DNA of 64,000 nucleotides from Streptococcus canis. GTDB taxonomy: Bacteria > Bacillota > Bacilli > Lactobacillales > Streptococcaceae. The stretch covers positions 319,001 through 383,000 of the forward strand of contig NZ_LR134293.1 in assembly GCF_900636575.1 (NCBI RefSeq), given 5' to 3'. Below the pieces are notes generated by a model. The model did no database searches, was not told the DNA's origin, and saw only the letters and a list, made by a program, of their open reading frames with translations. Positions 18,568-28,655 of this stretch are shown here, piece after piece. The position numbers and the translations under genes were made by a program. Numbering within the stretch: the stretch's first letter is position 1; each line of letters begins with the position of its first letter.

Positions 18568-19134
18568 ATGATACTCTTAATTGATAATTACGACTCATTT
18601 ACCTACAACCTCGCCCAATATTTAAGCGAATTTGACGAGACGATTGTCTTGTATAACCAAGACCCAAACTTATATGACATGGCCAAAAAAGCTGATGCTC
18701 TAGTCTTTTCACCTGGCCCTGGTTGGCCAAAAGAAGCTAACCAAATGCCAAAGCTCATTCAAGACTTTTACCAAACAAAACCTATCTTAGGGGTGTGTCT
18801 GGGACACCAAGCTATCGCTGAAACCCTAGGGGGCACCTTACGCTTGGCCAAACGTGTCATGCATGGCAGGCAAAGTACCATTGAAACACAAGGTCCTACC
18901 AGTCTCTTTTGCTCCCTCCCAAAACAGGTCACCGTCATGCGTTACCATTCTATCGTTGTGGATCAGTTGCCCAAAGACTTTATCGTGACCGCTAGAGACT
19001 GTGACGATCAGGAAATCATGGCATTTGAACACCGCACCCTGCCACTTTTTGGGCTACAATTCCACCCAGAAAGCATCGGTACCCCTGATGGCATGACCAT
19101 GATTGCCAACTTCATCGCAGCCATTTCCCGTTAA
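18568..19134 (+). CDS. pabA: Aminodeoxychorismate synthase glutamine amidotransferase PabA
   Basis: A 188-aa class I glutamine amidotransferase. The N-terminus ILLIDNYDSFTYNLAQYL is typical of PabA/TrpG. The nucleophile is in GVCLGHQAIAE and the His-Glu pair in LQFHPESIGT. It follows the pabB-pabC fusion by 33 bp, and no trp genes are near, so PabA is preferred over TrpG. It provides ammonia to PabB. Confidence 0.92.
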   Translation: MILLIDNYDSFTYNLAQYLSEFDETIVLYNQDPNLYDMAKKADALVFSPGPGWPKEANQMPKLIQDFYQTKPILGVCLGHQAIAETLGGTLRLAKRVMHGRQSTIETQGPTSLFCSLPKQVTVMRYHSIVVDQLPKDFIVTARDCDDQEIMAFEHRTLPLFGLQFHPESIGTPDGMTMIANFIAAISR

Positions 19135-19166
19135 TCATATCATCAAAAGGAAAGGAGGACAGTTAC

Positions 19167-20453
19167 ATGCCCGATCATTTAGCGCTCCGCATGCGCCCCA
19201 AAACCATTTCAGAGGTCATCGGACAAGAACATCTTGTTGGCGAAGGCAAAATCATCCGTCGCATGGTGGAAGCCAATAGGCTATCGTCCATGATTCTCTA
19301 TGGCCCTCCAGGAATTGGTAAAACTTCCATTGCTAGCGCTATTGCAGGTACTACCAAATATGCCTTTCGGACCTTTAATGCCACCGTTGACAGCAAAAAA
19401 CGTCTCCAAGAAATTGCTGAAGAAGCTAAATTTTCAGGAAGCTTGGTGTTGCTACTAGACGAGATTCATCGCCTTGACAAAACCAAGCAAGACTTCTTGC
19501 TTCCCTTACTGGAAAATGGGACCATTATCATGATTGGCGCAACCACTGAGAATCCCTTCTTTTCAGTGACACCCGCTATCAGAAGCCGAGTTCAGATTTT
19601 TGAACTGGAACCTCTCTCCAACGAGAATATCAAGCGTGCCCTTCAAACTGCCATTACCGATAAAGACAGAGGCTTCGCCTTTGAGGTAGCCCTAGACGAA
19701 GATGCTCTTGATTTTATCGCAACCGCCACTAATGGGGATTTACGCTCAGCTTATCACTCTCTGGATTTGGCAGTTATGTCCACAAAGCCAGATAACGACG
19801 GGAAACGACACATCACCTTAGACACCGTTGAAAATTCCTTGCAGCGCAGCTATATTACTATGGATAAAGATGGTGACGGGCATTATGATGTTTTATCTGC
19901 CCTCCAAAAAGCGATTCGCGGCTCCGATGTCAATGCCAGCCTTCACTATGCCGCGCGATTAGTGGAAGCAGGGGATTTACCAAGCCTTGCCAGACGATTG
20001 ATAGTGATTGCTTATGAAGACGTTGGACTGGCTAATCCCAATGCCCAAGTCCATACCGTCACCGCACTCGATGCCGCCCAGAAAATTGGTTTCCCCGAAG
20101 CACGCATTCTAATTGCCAACGTGGTCATTGATTTGGCCTTGTCTCCAAAATCCAACTCAGCTTATCTAGCAATGGATGCTGCCCTTAGCGATCTGAGAAC
20201 ATCAGGAAACCTTCCCATTCCAAGACATTTGAGAGATGGGCACTATGCTGGCAGCAAAGACCTTGGCAATGCCAAAGATTACCTTTACCCACATGCCTAT
20301 CCAGAAAAATGGGTCAAACAACAATACCTACCAGATAAATTAGTTGGCAAACAGTATTTTTCCCCCAACGAAACAGGAAAATATGAACGTGCCCTCGGTG
20401 CCAATAAAGAGCGTATTGACAAGCTTTCTAGCAAATCATTCGAAGGCAGATAA
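19167..20453 (+). CDS. rarA: Replication-associated recombination protein RarA (MgsA)
   Basis: A 428-aa AAA+ ATPase of the clamp-loader/RarA family acting at stalled replication forks. Walker A GPPGIGKTS near residue 51, Walker B LLLDEIHRL near 98, sensor-1 GATTENPFF near 127 and the C-terminal tetramerisation region with DGHYAGSKDLG. The ribosome site AAAGGAGG precedes the ATG. The 6S RNA gene follows. Confidence 0.95.
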   Translation: MPDHLALRMRPKTISEVIGQEHLVGEGKIIRRMVEANRLSSMILYGPPGIGKTSIASAIAGTTKYAFRTFNATVDSKKRLQEIAEEAKFSGSLVLLLDEIHRLDKTKQDFLLPLLENGTIIMIGATTENPFFSVTPAIRSRVQIFELEPLSNENIKRALQTAITDKDRGFAFEVALDEDALDFIATATNGDLRSAYHSLDLAVMSTKPDNDGKRHITLDTVENSLQRSYITMDKDGDGHYDVLSALQKAIRGSDVNASLHYAARLVEAGDLPSLARRLIVIAYEDVGLANPNAQVHTVTALDAAQKIGFPEARILIANVVIDLALSPKSNSAYLAMDAALSDLRTSGNLPIPRHLRDGHYAGSKDLGNAKDYLYPHAYPEKWVKQQYLPDKLVGKQYFSPNETGKYERALGANKERIDKLSSKSFEGR

Positions 20454-20484
20454 GGCAAGCGATTCCATTTTTATACTTTAAGAC

Positions 20485-20512
20485 TTGAAAAAATTTTAAA
20501 AAGTGGTATTAT
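20485..20512 (+). promoter_or_regulatory. Promoter of 6S RNA
   Basis: TTGAAA (20485-20490), 16-bp spacer, TATTAT (20507-20512). The expected start is about 20520. Confidence 0.7.
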
Positions 20513-20520
20513 AAAAGTAC

Positions 20521-20718
20521 AGAAACATTGCTGTGGCATACGAATCCACATCTAAGTGTTGACCGACTATTTCTTTGTATTTTAGGGAAACAAAGACTCT
20601 TTCTAGTCTGCAAGCCGTTTCACGCGGACGCAACTTCCAAGAAAGAGCACGTTACCCACCTGCTTATGTTGCGCGGGCTCAATACAAAAAGTGGATCACC
20701 GGTGCCAATACAGCATTC
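20521..20718 (+). ncRNA. ssrS: 6S RNA
   Basis: About 200 nt placed between rarA and tRNA-Lys, where streptococcal 6S RNA lies. The ends pair: TTGCTGTGGCA near the 5' end matches TGCC-AAT-ACAGCA near the 3' end. The middle folds into a long interrupted hairpin with a bubble, which mimics an open promoter and binds sigma-A RNA polymerase. Strong promoter upstream. Ends are approximate. Confidence 0.8.
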
Positions 20719-20720
20719 TT

Positions 20721-20793
20721 GCCTCCTTAGCTCAGTTGGTAGAGCAGTAGACTCTTAATCTATGGGTCACAGGTTCGAGCCCTGTAGGGGGCA
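20721..20793 (+). tRNA. tRNA-Lys (CUU)
   Basis: A 73-nt tRNA. Acceptor GCCTCCT pairs with AGGGGGC; D loop AGCTCAGTTGGTAGAGC; seven-base anticodon loop CTCTTAA with anticodon CUU; T loop GGTTCGAGCC. CCA is not encoded. Its 3' end is a plausible integration site, since an integrase fragment lies 1.1 kb downstream. Confidence 0.95.
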
Positions 20794-20806
20794 TGGTGCA
20801 AAAACG

Positions 20807-20836
20807 AAAAAAAGCCTTATTTACAGGGCTTTTTTG
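20807..20836 (+). terminator. Terminator after tRNA-Lys
   Basis: AAAAAAGCC and GGCTTTTTT form a stem around a ten-base loop and end in a T-run. Confidence 0.85.
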
Positions 20837-21030
20837 CTTGTTTAAAATAAATTTGTTACAATTTCACAAAAAATGTTTAATGCCTCAATTTTTGATTAGT
20901 TTATTCATCTTAATTACGCCTAAAGACTTGTTAACCTATTAAATAGAAACTTAATTAATATATTTTTGGATAATGGGTAATTAGATAAAAAATACTGCAA
21001 ATAATCAACTCTTCTAAACTTAAAAAATAC

Positions 21031-21690
21031 CTAGTTTTGGTTATTATTTTTTTCAATTAGTTTGAAAAAATTTTCATAAGCAACTTTGCTTTTTAACACT
21101 TCAACCATTTCTGGTGTTAAAATATCCTTTACATCATTGTTCGGAGAGATCATCTTACTCAATATAAAATTTTTCATCATTAAAGTAAGTGGTTCTCCAA
21201 TAGCTTCTTTATAGTTAAACCCTAAAAGTTGCATTGTTTTCAATGTATCGACATCTATTAATTCTTTAAATTGATTATACGAGGCTATTTGTTCAGAAGC
21301 TGATTTTAAAGCTTCTTTGTCATTTGGGTTAATAGAATTAGTTTGTGCTTTTGATATAATTTCGATTATCCTATTTACAGTATTATGTAAATGATCTATA
21401 TCTTCATCACTAATCTGAACTCTTTCTAACTCAGACTGATATGATTGAGCTATTCTAATTGCTTCCTGTCTTTCATTTATTAATTCAGATACCACTTCAT
21501 CATATACTTTTCTTACTTCATTAATATCCTTTGAAGTTTTTACGGTTTTAATTTTTTGAGTAATGGCACTAACAGTACTTTTAATTGCTAATTCTCCTAA
21601 GCTAGCACCTAGAGAAATTAATTCAGGTGATATGTTTGTCCTTGTAAATCTCCTTCTTGATAACTTGTTGTTTTTATTATATTTTATCAC
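21031..21690 (-). CDS. Hypothetical accessory protein of an integrated element
   Basis: A 219-aa protein, clearly A+T richer than its neighbours. The N-terminus is basic (NKNNKLSRRRFTR). A central helical region at residues 50-115 has heptad-like spacing. It ends in an asparagine run. No signal peptide, transmembrane segment or known motif is visible. It lies between tRNA-Lys and an integrase fragment, so it is most likely leftover cargo of an integrative element. Function unknown. Confidence 0.6.
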   Translation of the reverse strand: MIKYNKNNKLSRRRFTRTNISPELISLGASLGELAIKSTVSAITQKIKTVKTSKDINEVRKVYDEVVSELINERQEAIRIAQSYQSELERVQISDEDIDHLHNTVNRIIEIISKAQTNSINPNDKEALKSASEQIASYNQFKELIDVDTLKTMQLLGFNYKEAIGEPLTLMMKNFILSKMISPNNDVKDILTPEMVEVLKSKVAYENFFKLIEKNNNQN

Positions 21691-21858
21691 TAAAATTGAT
21701 AATTTAATATGAATATTTTCAAATACAACCCATATAAAAAGGAGCTGGGCAAAAAGTCCAATTCCTAATTTTATTTAAGCTAGAATTGCAAAACGCAGTG
21801 GCTGATTGGCAGCTTTGTTCGCTTTTCAATCTTCAAAGATAGCCTAATCAACTGTGCG

Positions 21859-21910
21859 GGGGTGGGAAAACGAACTCTTTGTTGATTGCTATGAGTTCTT
21901 TCCCACTCCC
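21859..21910. repeat. Intergenic hairpin GGGTGGGAAA...TTTCCCACTCCC
   Basis: Long imperfect inverted repeat (21859-21877 with 21892-21910) followed by T-rich sequence. It is next to a GCTGGGCAAAAAGTC stretch at 21745 that resembles the arm at 7351. Possibly a bidirectional terminator or dispersed repeat. Confidence 0.55.
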
Positions 21911-21926
21911 TTAATTTGTTTAGATT

Positions 21927-22118
21927 TTACAAAAAATGCTTTATTTCTTCAAATTTTTGTTGAATTTTTTCATTTAAAGTATGACCATAAACTTCTACTA
22001 ACATAGTGATGCCTTTATGTCCTAATACTTGAGCAATGACACCTAAATCAATATTTTTATGCCATAAATAACTTCCATAAGTATGTGTCCAGGATTCTGG
22101 GTACATATCATGACCCAA
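21927..22118 (-). pseudogene. Tyrosine recombinase (phage integrase) C-terminal fragment
   Basis: 63 codons covering only the end of a tyrosine recombinase: WTHTYGSYLWHKNIDLGVIA, then QVLGHKGITM and VYGHTL, which align with box II (HTYAS...LGH...VYGH). The usual catalytic HGLR is replaced by an ESWT-like sequence, and the N-terminal DNA-binding and first catalytic part are gone. It is a remnant and should be inactive. It marks the far side of the scar at tRNA-Lys. Confidence 0.8.
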
Positions 22119-22142
22119 TTATTTAGCCTCTTCCTTTTATTT

Positions 22143-23138
22143 TCAGTCATCATAGCCATTGGGATGGCTGGAATGCCAAGCCCATGCTGTCTCAATAATG
22201 GTTTCAATATTGTCAAATTGTGGTTTCCACCCCAGTAATTGTCTGGCTTTGTCAGATGAGGCTATCAAAGTATCCGGGTCTCCCGGTCTACGAGCTACTA
22301 TTTGGGCTGGAATTTCTCTTCCAGTGACCTTTCGGGCAGCTTCTAATAGTTCAAGGTTTGAAAAACCGGTAGCAGATCCCAAATTAAAGGCGGTTGAGTC
22401 ATTCCCAGCTCTTAAATATTCAACTGCTAGCATGTGTGCATCTGCTAGGTCAAAAGGATGCACATAATCACGAATATTTGTGCCATCAGGAGTCTGATAG
22501 TCATCTCCAAAAATCATCAACTTATCTCTCACCCCTTGTGCCACTTGAAGAATAATTGGTAACAAATGTGTTTCGGGGTTATGATCTTCTCCAAGGCTAC
22601 CATCTGGCTTGCCCCCAGCAACATTGAAATAGCGCAAAGCTACAAACTTGATGCCATAAGCTTTATCTGACCATTTCATGATAGTCTCCATCATCAATTT
22701 ACTTTCACCATACGGGTTTATCGGGTTTTGTTCTGCTGTTTCTTTGATTGGAATTTCTTTTGGAATACCATAAGTTGCAGCGGTTGATGAAAAAACGATA
22801 TAGTTGACACCACATTCTTTCATGACTTCTAAGAGTTTAATCATGCCTACTGTATTATTGTCGAAGTATTTTAAGGGTTCCTGCATGGATTCGCCAACTA
22901 AAGAATAGGCCGCAAAATGAATAACAGCATCAATATCAGGATGTGCCTTAAAAACTTGGCGCATAAAATCCTGATCCGCCAAATCTCCTTGATAAAAAGT
23001 AGAATCTGGATGCAAAGCTGCACGATGTCCAGTTACTAAATTGTCCACTACAATCACCGCTTCATTTCCTTTTTTTATCAGACGATCAACCATATGTGAG
23101 CCAATGTAACCAGCCCCACCAAGCACTAAAATTGCCAT
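22143..23138 (-). CDS. galE: UDP-glucose 4-epimerase
   Basis: A 331-aa NAD-dependent short-chain dehydrogenase-fold epimerase interconverting UDP-galactose and UDP-glucose. Motifs: GGAGYIGSH at the N-terminus, a conserved SSTAATYG, and YGESK with the catalytic Tyr and Lys. It is the last gene of the galKTE operon, 35 bp after galT. Confidence 0.96.
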   Translation of the reverse strand: MAILVLGGAGYIGSHMVDRLIKKGNEAVIVVDNLVTGHRAALHPDSTFYQGDLADQDFMRQVFKAHPDIDAVIHFAAYSLVGESMQEPLKYFDNNTVGMIKLLEVMKECGVNYIVFSSTAATYGIPKEIPIKETAEQNPINPYGESKLMMETIMKWSDKAYGIKFVALRYFNVAGGKPDGSLGEDHNPETHLLPIILQVAQGVRDKLMIFGDDYQTPDGTNIRDYVHPFDLADAHMLAVEYLRAGNDSTAFNLGSATGFSNLELLEAARKVTGREIPAQIVARRPGDPDTLIASSDKARQLLGWKPQFDNIETIIETAWAWHSSHPNGYDD

Positions 23139-23173
23139 TTCTCTTCCTTTCTTTGAATCACATGCCTTAAATT

Positions 23174-24652
23174 CTATTGTATAACACCCAAGCTCATTAC
23201 AAAACGCTTAAACGCCTTCTGTCCCTCTGGTGTTTGTTTGTATACACCGGCGTCTTCTAAGACCCGAGCAAACGTTTGTCCAACTGCCTGAAAAACAAGG
23301 TCGTGAACAGTATCTTCCCTTATTACTGTGTGTTTTTGCTTGATTTGCTCTGCCCATTCCTTATGGTATGGCGCAATGTTATTTTCTTGTCCCAACAAAT
23401 AGGCTTCAATTTCCATTAATTCATCTTTTAAACGAGATGGTAAAATAGCCAAGCCCATTACTTCAATCAAGCCTATATTTTCTTTTTTTATGTGTTGTAC
23501 ATCGGCATGTGGATGATAAACCCCATCTGGATGCTCTGTTGACGTATGATTATCACGTAAAACAAGATCTAATTCATAAAAACCATTACGTTTCCTTGCT
23601 ATTGGTGTCACGGTATGATGCGATATATTATCTGAATAAGCTAATATGTCAACTGTTTCATCTGAATAGTCTCGCCAAATCAAGCGAATATGCTCAGCTA
23701 AAGCTACCAAGTCTAACTTAACAAGACCAGTTAACCGAATAACTGACAGAGGCCACTTTAATATACCGACACTCACATTCTCAAACCCTTCAATCTTAAA
23801 AGAATCACTAATTAAGGCTTTTTCCATTGGGAAAGTGTGTCGTCCTCCTTGATAATGATTATGTGTCAAGATAGAGCCACCAACAATAGGAAGATCAGCA
23901 TTTGAACCAGCAAAATAGCCTGGAAAAGTGTCGACAATATCAAGCAATTGAGCAAATGTTGTTTGACAAATCCTCATGGGTATATGTTGGGTATTGAGAA
24001 AAATGCAATGTTCATTAAAATAGGCATAAGGAGAATATTGAAAGCCCCATATCTCAGAACCCAAAGACATACGAATAATGCGATGGTTAGTTCTTGCTGG
24101 GTGGTTGAGTCGGCCATAATATCCTTCATTTTCCATGCAAAGTTGGCATTTTGGATAACTGGATTGCTTAAGTTTTTTGGCAGCTGCGATAGCTTTGGGG
24201 TCTTTTTCAGGCTTAGATAAATTAATAGTAATTTCCAAATCCCCATAAGGTGATGGGGCTGAAAAAGCTATATTTTTTGCAACGGCAGCTACTTTAATGT
24301 AGTCGTTTGTTCGATTAAGATTATAAAAGTCCGAGATCGCCTGTTGAGGAGATTTTTCATAAGTGTCCCAGAACCTTTGATTAACCACACTCGGAATAGG
24401 AGTTATAAAATTCATTAACTCTGCCCCTAAGCAATCTTTTTCTTCTATTAGAGAACCAATCTTGCCATTTGCAACTGCCAAATCTACCAAAAGCTCTTTT
24501 AATTCAATGAGATTGTCGTTACTTACCTCTTGATTGGCATTAGTTTCACCGACAAGTGCTAAGATGCGGTTACGAAGATACATGCTATCAATAATGCTAT
24601 AGTCACTATTTTCAATTACCTTGGTGACAAAGGCTTCAACTAAACCGACCAT
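23174..24652 (-). CDS. galT: Galactose-1-phosphate uridylyltransferase, Firmicutes type
   Basis: A 492-aa enzyme exchanging UMP between UDP-glucose and galactose-1-phosphate. Length and sequence match the long Firmicutes GalT rather than the 350-aa enterobacterial type. Features: [21 protein letters not shown], and [20 protein letters not shown] with the His-x-His active-site region. Three bp separate it from galK. Confidence 0.95.
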   Translation of the reverse strand: MVGLVEAFVTKVIENSDYSIIDSMYLRNRILALVGETNANQEVSNDNLIELKELLVDLAVANGKIGSLIEEKDCLGAELMNFITPIPSVVNQRFWDTYEKSPQQAISDFYNLNRTNDYIKVAAVAKNIAFSAPSPYGDLEITINLSKPEKDPKAIAAAKKLKQSSYPKCQLCMENEGYYGRLNHPARTNHRIIRMSLGSEIWGFQYSPYAYFNEHCIFLNTQHIPMRICQTTFAQLLDIVDTFPGYFAGSNADLPIVGGSILTHNHYQGGRHTFPMEKALISDSFKIEGFENVSVGILKWPLSVIRLTGLVKLDLVALAEHIRLIWRDYSDETVDILAYSDNISHHTVTPIARKRNGFYELDLVLRDNHTSTEHPDGVYHPHADVQHIKKENIGLIEVMGLAILPSRLKDELMEIEAYLLGQENNIAPYHKEWAEQIKQKHTVIREDTVHDLVFQAVGQTFARVLEDAGVYKQTPEGQKAFKRFVMSLGVIQ

Positions 24653-24655
24653 CTT

Positions 24656-25828
24656 TTATTTCCTTGAAAGCACACGTGAGCCAGAAGCAATTTCGGCAAT
24701 ATAAAAATCTGGTGCATACCCTATAGTTTCTGTGTAGACCTGACCAACATTTGCCTTAAAAGTATCAACCTTATTCTTTGCGACAATGGCAATACCACAG
24801 CCACCAAAACCTGCTCCTGTCATACGTGCCCCTAAAACCCCTTCTTGTGCCCAAGCAGTATGAACTAGTGTATCAAGCTCAATTCCCGTAACCTCATAGT
24901 CATGCTCAAGAGATACATGAGAAGCATTCATTAAGCGACCAAACTGCTCTAATTTACCAGCTTCTAGAGCTTTTCTGGCTTTTAAAGTTCGTTGGTTTTC
25001 TAAAACTGCGTGACGGGCACGTTTGATACGTTTACTATCTTTAATCAAATAGGCAAATTCATCAAAGCCAGCTTCATCGAGTTCACCAAGAGTTTTAATG
25101 TTAAGCAAAACATTTAATTCCTCGACAGCTTTCTCACACTCAGCTCTACGCTCATTATACTTTGAATCTACCAACTCTCGACGCTTGTTCGTATTCATAA
25201 TAACAATCACATGCTCGCCAAGATCAAGTGGTACCAGGTCATACGACAAGGTATTAGTGTCCAGATAAATAGCTCGGTTTTCAGCACCCATACCAATGGC
25301 AAATTGATCCATTATACCGGAATTAACACCAATATAATCATTCTCTGTTTGTTTCCCAATTTTGACCAAATCTAGCCGTTCAAGCTTTAGTTCAAATAAT
25401 TCCTCAGCGACAATACCCACTAACATTTCTAGAGAAGATGACGATGATAAGCCGGAGCCATTTGGAATATTTCCATAGACATAAAGATCAAATCCCTTAT
25501 CTATCACATGGCCTGCTTTCTTTATAAAACTAATAACTCCTTTAGGATAGTTGGCCCATGAGTCTTCCTTTTTAAACGCCAAATCGTCCAAAGATACTTC
25601 AATAATCCCAACTTCTTTAAAATTTGCTGAGTAAAAGCGTAGTTTTTGATCATTACGTTTTTTAGCTGCCCCATAAGTTCCCAGTGTAATCGCTGCCGGA
25701 AAAACGTGTCCACCATTATAATCCGTATGTTCACCAATTAAATTAATACGACCAGGTGAGAAAAAAGTCGCATCTGCTTGCTCTTCAAAAATTGTTTGAA
25801 AAGCTTGACTGAGTTCTTTTTCGTTCAT
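24656..25828 (-). CDS. galK: Galactokinase
   Basis: A 390-aa GHMP-family kinase phosphorylating galactose at C1. The signature [19 protein letters not shown] is near residue 26, the ATP loop [13 protein letters not shown] near 120 and the C-terminal [12 protein letters not shown]. It is the first gene of galKTE and is divergent from galR. Confidence 0.97.
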   Translation of the reverse strand: MNEKELSQAFQTIFEEQADATFFSPGRINLIGEHTDYNGGHVFPAAITLGTYGAAKKRNDQKLRFYSANFKEVGIIEVSLDDLAFKKEDSWANYPKGVISFIKKAGHVIDKGFDLYVYGNIPNGSGLSSSSSLEMLVGIVAEELFELKLERLDLVKIGKQTENDYIGVNSGIMDQFAIGMGAENRAIYLDTNTLSYDLVPLDLGEHVIVIMNTNKRRELVDSKYNERRAECEKAVEELNVLLNIKTLGELDEAGFDEFAYLIKDSKRIKRARHAVLENQRTLKARKALEAGKLEQFGRLMNASHVSLEHDYEVTGIELDTLVHTAWAQEGVLGARMTGAGFGGCGIAIVAKNKVDTFKANVGQVYTETIGYAPDFYIAEIASGSRVLSRK

Positions 25829-25858
25829 TATGAAACTCCTTTAGCTATTGATACTTCT

Positions 25859-25933
25859 ATTATAGAAACCAAAGAAAAGTTTTTCAATATTTTTACTTAA
25901 ATTTTACCTATAAATTACTAAAAATGTTATAAT
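25859..25933. promoter_or_regulatory. Divergent galK / galR promoters
   Basis: For galKTE (minus strand): TTGAAA (25882-25887), 17 bp, TATAAT (25859-25864). For galR (plus strand): TATAAT at 25928-25933 with a weak -35. The space between holds repeated TTTTAC/TTACT half-sites, good candidates for GalR binding, which would control both directions. Confidence 0.7.
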
Positions 25934-25935
25934 AA

Positions 25936-26958
<1,023 letters not shown>

Positions 26959-27293
26959 AAAGAGCTTGAGACAAAAAGAATTCCATTTCAGAAAAACGAT
27001 AATATCGACACCTATTAACTTAGACATTAATCATTAAAATGAATAAAGGTAGGTTTCAAACTCTTAGTTCCTATGCTTGTTCCTTTTTTCAATTAGGTTT
27101 AAACTTTTGTCTCATACTTTTTCACTTTTTAATCAAGATGTCCCTTTAAAGTATTGCATTATCCCAAAAAATATGAGCAGCTACACCGGCTAGAAACTTC
27201 TAGAATATATACAGAAAAAGCATGACATGTTCAATCAAATATAGCATGTCACACTTTTTATAAATCTGTTTGCTTCAGTTACTATTTGCTTTT
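26959..27293. other. Convergent galR-galM intergenic region
   Basis: 335 bp. It holds a wide inverted repeat (GAGACAAAA near 26967 with TTTTGTCTC near 27108) and a compact hairpin (TGACATG/CATGTCA, about 27222-27250) flanked by A- and T-runs. These probably terminate both convergent genes. No gene seen. Confidence 0.55.
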
Positions 27294-28325
27294 CTAGTTG
27301 TAGTGGTAAGAAATACGATAGGTCTTTTTCTCATTTGGCAAAATGGTAATATCACCAAATTCCGCATGATTAATCGCATCTGGCAAAGTTTGTGCTTCCA
27401 TTGCGATCGCTTCTCTTGGCAAAGCTGTTTGGCCACGATCCCTTTCAAAAAACAGATTTGAAGGAATGTCATCCATTGTGTAGATGACAAGGGCATTGCG
27501 GTCTGAAAAAATTGACAGTTGAGTATTACTTTCCTCATCCCTTAAAACAGCAATTGGCAGGCCATTTTTATGAGCATCTGGACGAATGCGAAACGCTGTG
27601 TCAAAACCATCATTTGCGATAACTGCTGGCCATAATGCCTTCTTTTCTCTAAAGTCATGAGGCCTGCCACTAACATCAAGAAACCTTCCTGTAGGAATAA
27701 GGTCCCCGTCAGTTTCCAGATAGTCATCACTTGCCACTTGCAAGGAGTGTGTTGTTAAGTCCTGGCGATCACTTAAATTAAAATACACATGATTTGTTGG
27801 GTTAAATAAACCTAGCTTACTAGCATTGTTGCCTTCAAATACAATATCAAGTTGATTAGCATTGGTTAAGGTATAAGTAATACAAACATCCATATCACCA
27901 GGAAATAGATCATCACTTTCCTTACAACCCATCAAAAATGTAACACTAGCTGCTTCAGCAGATAGGTTCGTTCGATAATGCCAATTTCGTTTATGAAAAC
28001 CCTTTGACCCACCATGTAAGCAGTTTCCCTTTTCATTAGCTTCAACGGTGAAAGACTGATTATTCAAACGAAAAGTAGCTCCTCCAATACGACCTGCAAC
28101 ACGCCCAATAGATTGACCCGCGCAAAGAGGATCTATCAAATAATCACTTACCAATTGATGGCCTAAAACAATATTTTTCTCATTTGCACCATCTGGCACC
28201 TTAAAAGATTGCCATGTGGCTCCAAATGTTAAACATTCCACTTTAACGCCAAAATCATTCATTAACGTTATTTGTATGACTTCTTCTTGTCCAATTTTTT
28301 CAATGATTTGTTCTAATATCTTCAT
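27294..28325 (-). CDS. galM: Aldose 1-epimerase (galactose mutarotase)
   Basis: A 343-aa beta-sandwich epimerase converting beta- to alpha-D-galactose for galactokinase. GNCLHGGSKGFHKRNW carries one catalytic His and LFNPTNHVYFNLS the second. A conserved ETDGDLIPTGRF segment follows. It lies downstream of the GH16/aga operon on the same strand and links that operon to galKTE functionally. Confidence 0.95.
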   Translation of the reverse strand: MKILEQIIEKIGQEEVIQITLMNDFGVKVECLTFGATWQSFKVPDGANEKNIVLGHQLVSDYLIDPLCAGQSIGRVAGRIGGATFRLNNQSFTVEANEKGNCLHGGSKGFHKRNWHYRTNLSAEAASVTFLMGCKESDDLFPGDMDVCITYTLTNANQLDIVFEGNNASKLGLFNPTNHVYFNLSDRQDLTTHSLQVASDDYLETDGDLIPTGRFLDVSGRPHDFREKKALWPAVIANDGFDTAFRIRPDAHKNGLPIAVLRDEESNTQLSIFSDRNALVIYTMDDIPSNLFFERDRGQTALPREAIAMEAQTLPDAINHAEFGDITILPNEKKTYRISYHYN

Positions 28326-28655
28326 TAACTTTCCTCCTATGCTTGGAGTAGCGATCTAACATTACATAACTGTCACCTATAAAACCAACTTGTGACACAA
28401 TCATCTTAACCCCTAATCTAACAGCTGAATTTAGCTGTTTTTTCAATACCTTATCCAGACAGCTCGTCATGAAGAACTTTGAAATAAAGCAGCGTCTGTG
28501 TTTCTTTTATCCTATTACTGTTCCTCACTATTTACAGTGGATAGATGGATAATGCCTAAGAAAAGCATAGCCCATAACAACCTTAATTTAGAGATTTGTT
28601 TAAACCTTGATAAAGGCAAGAGAATCTTTCTTTGTCAAAAGAGAACAACTGATAA
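28326..28655. other. Spacer between GH16 gene and galM
   Basis: 330 bp with no supported gene. A small hairpin AACAGCT...AGCTGTT (about 28421-28440) has its T-run on the plus strand. No strong minus-strand terminator is visible, so read-through from the GH16 gene into galM is possible. Confidence 0.45.
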
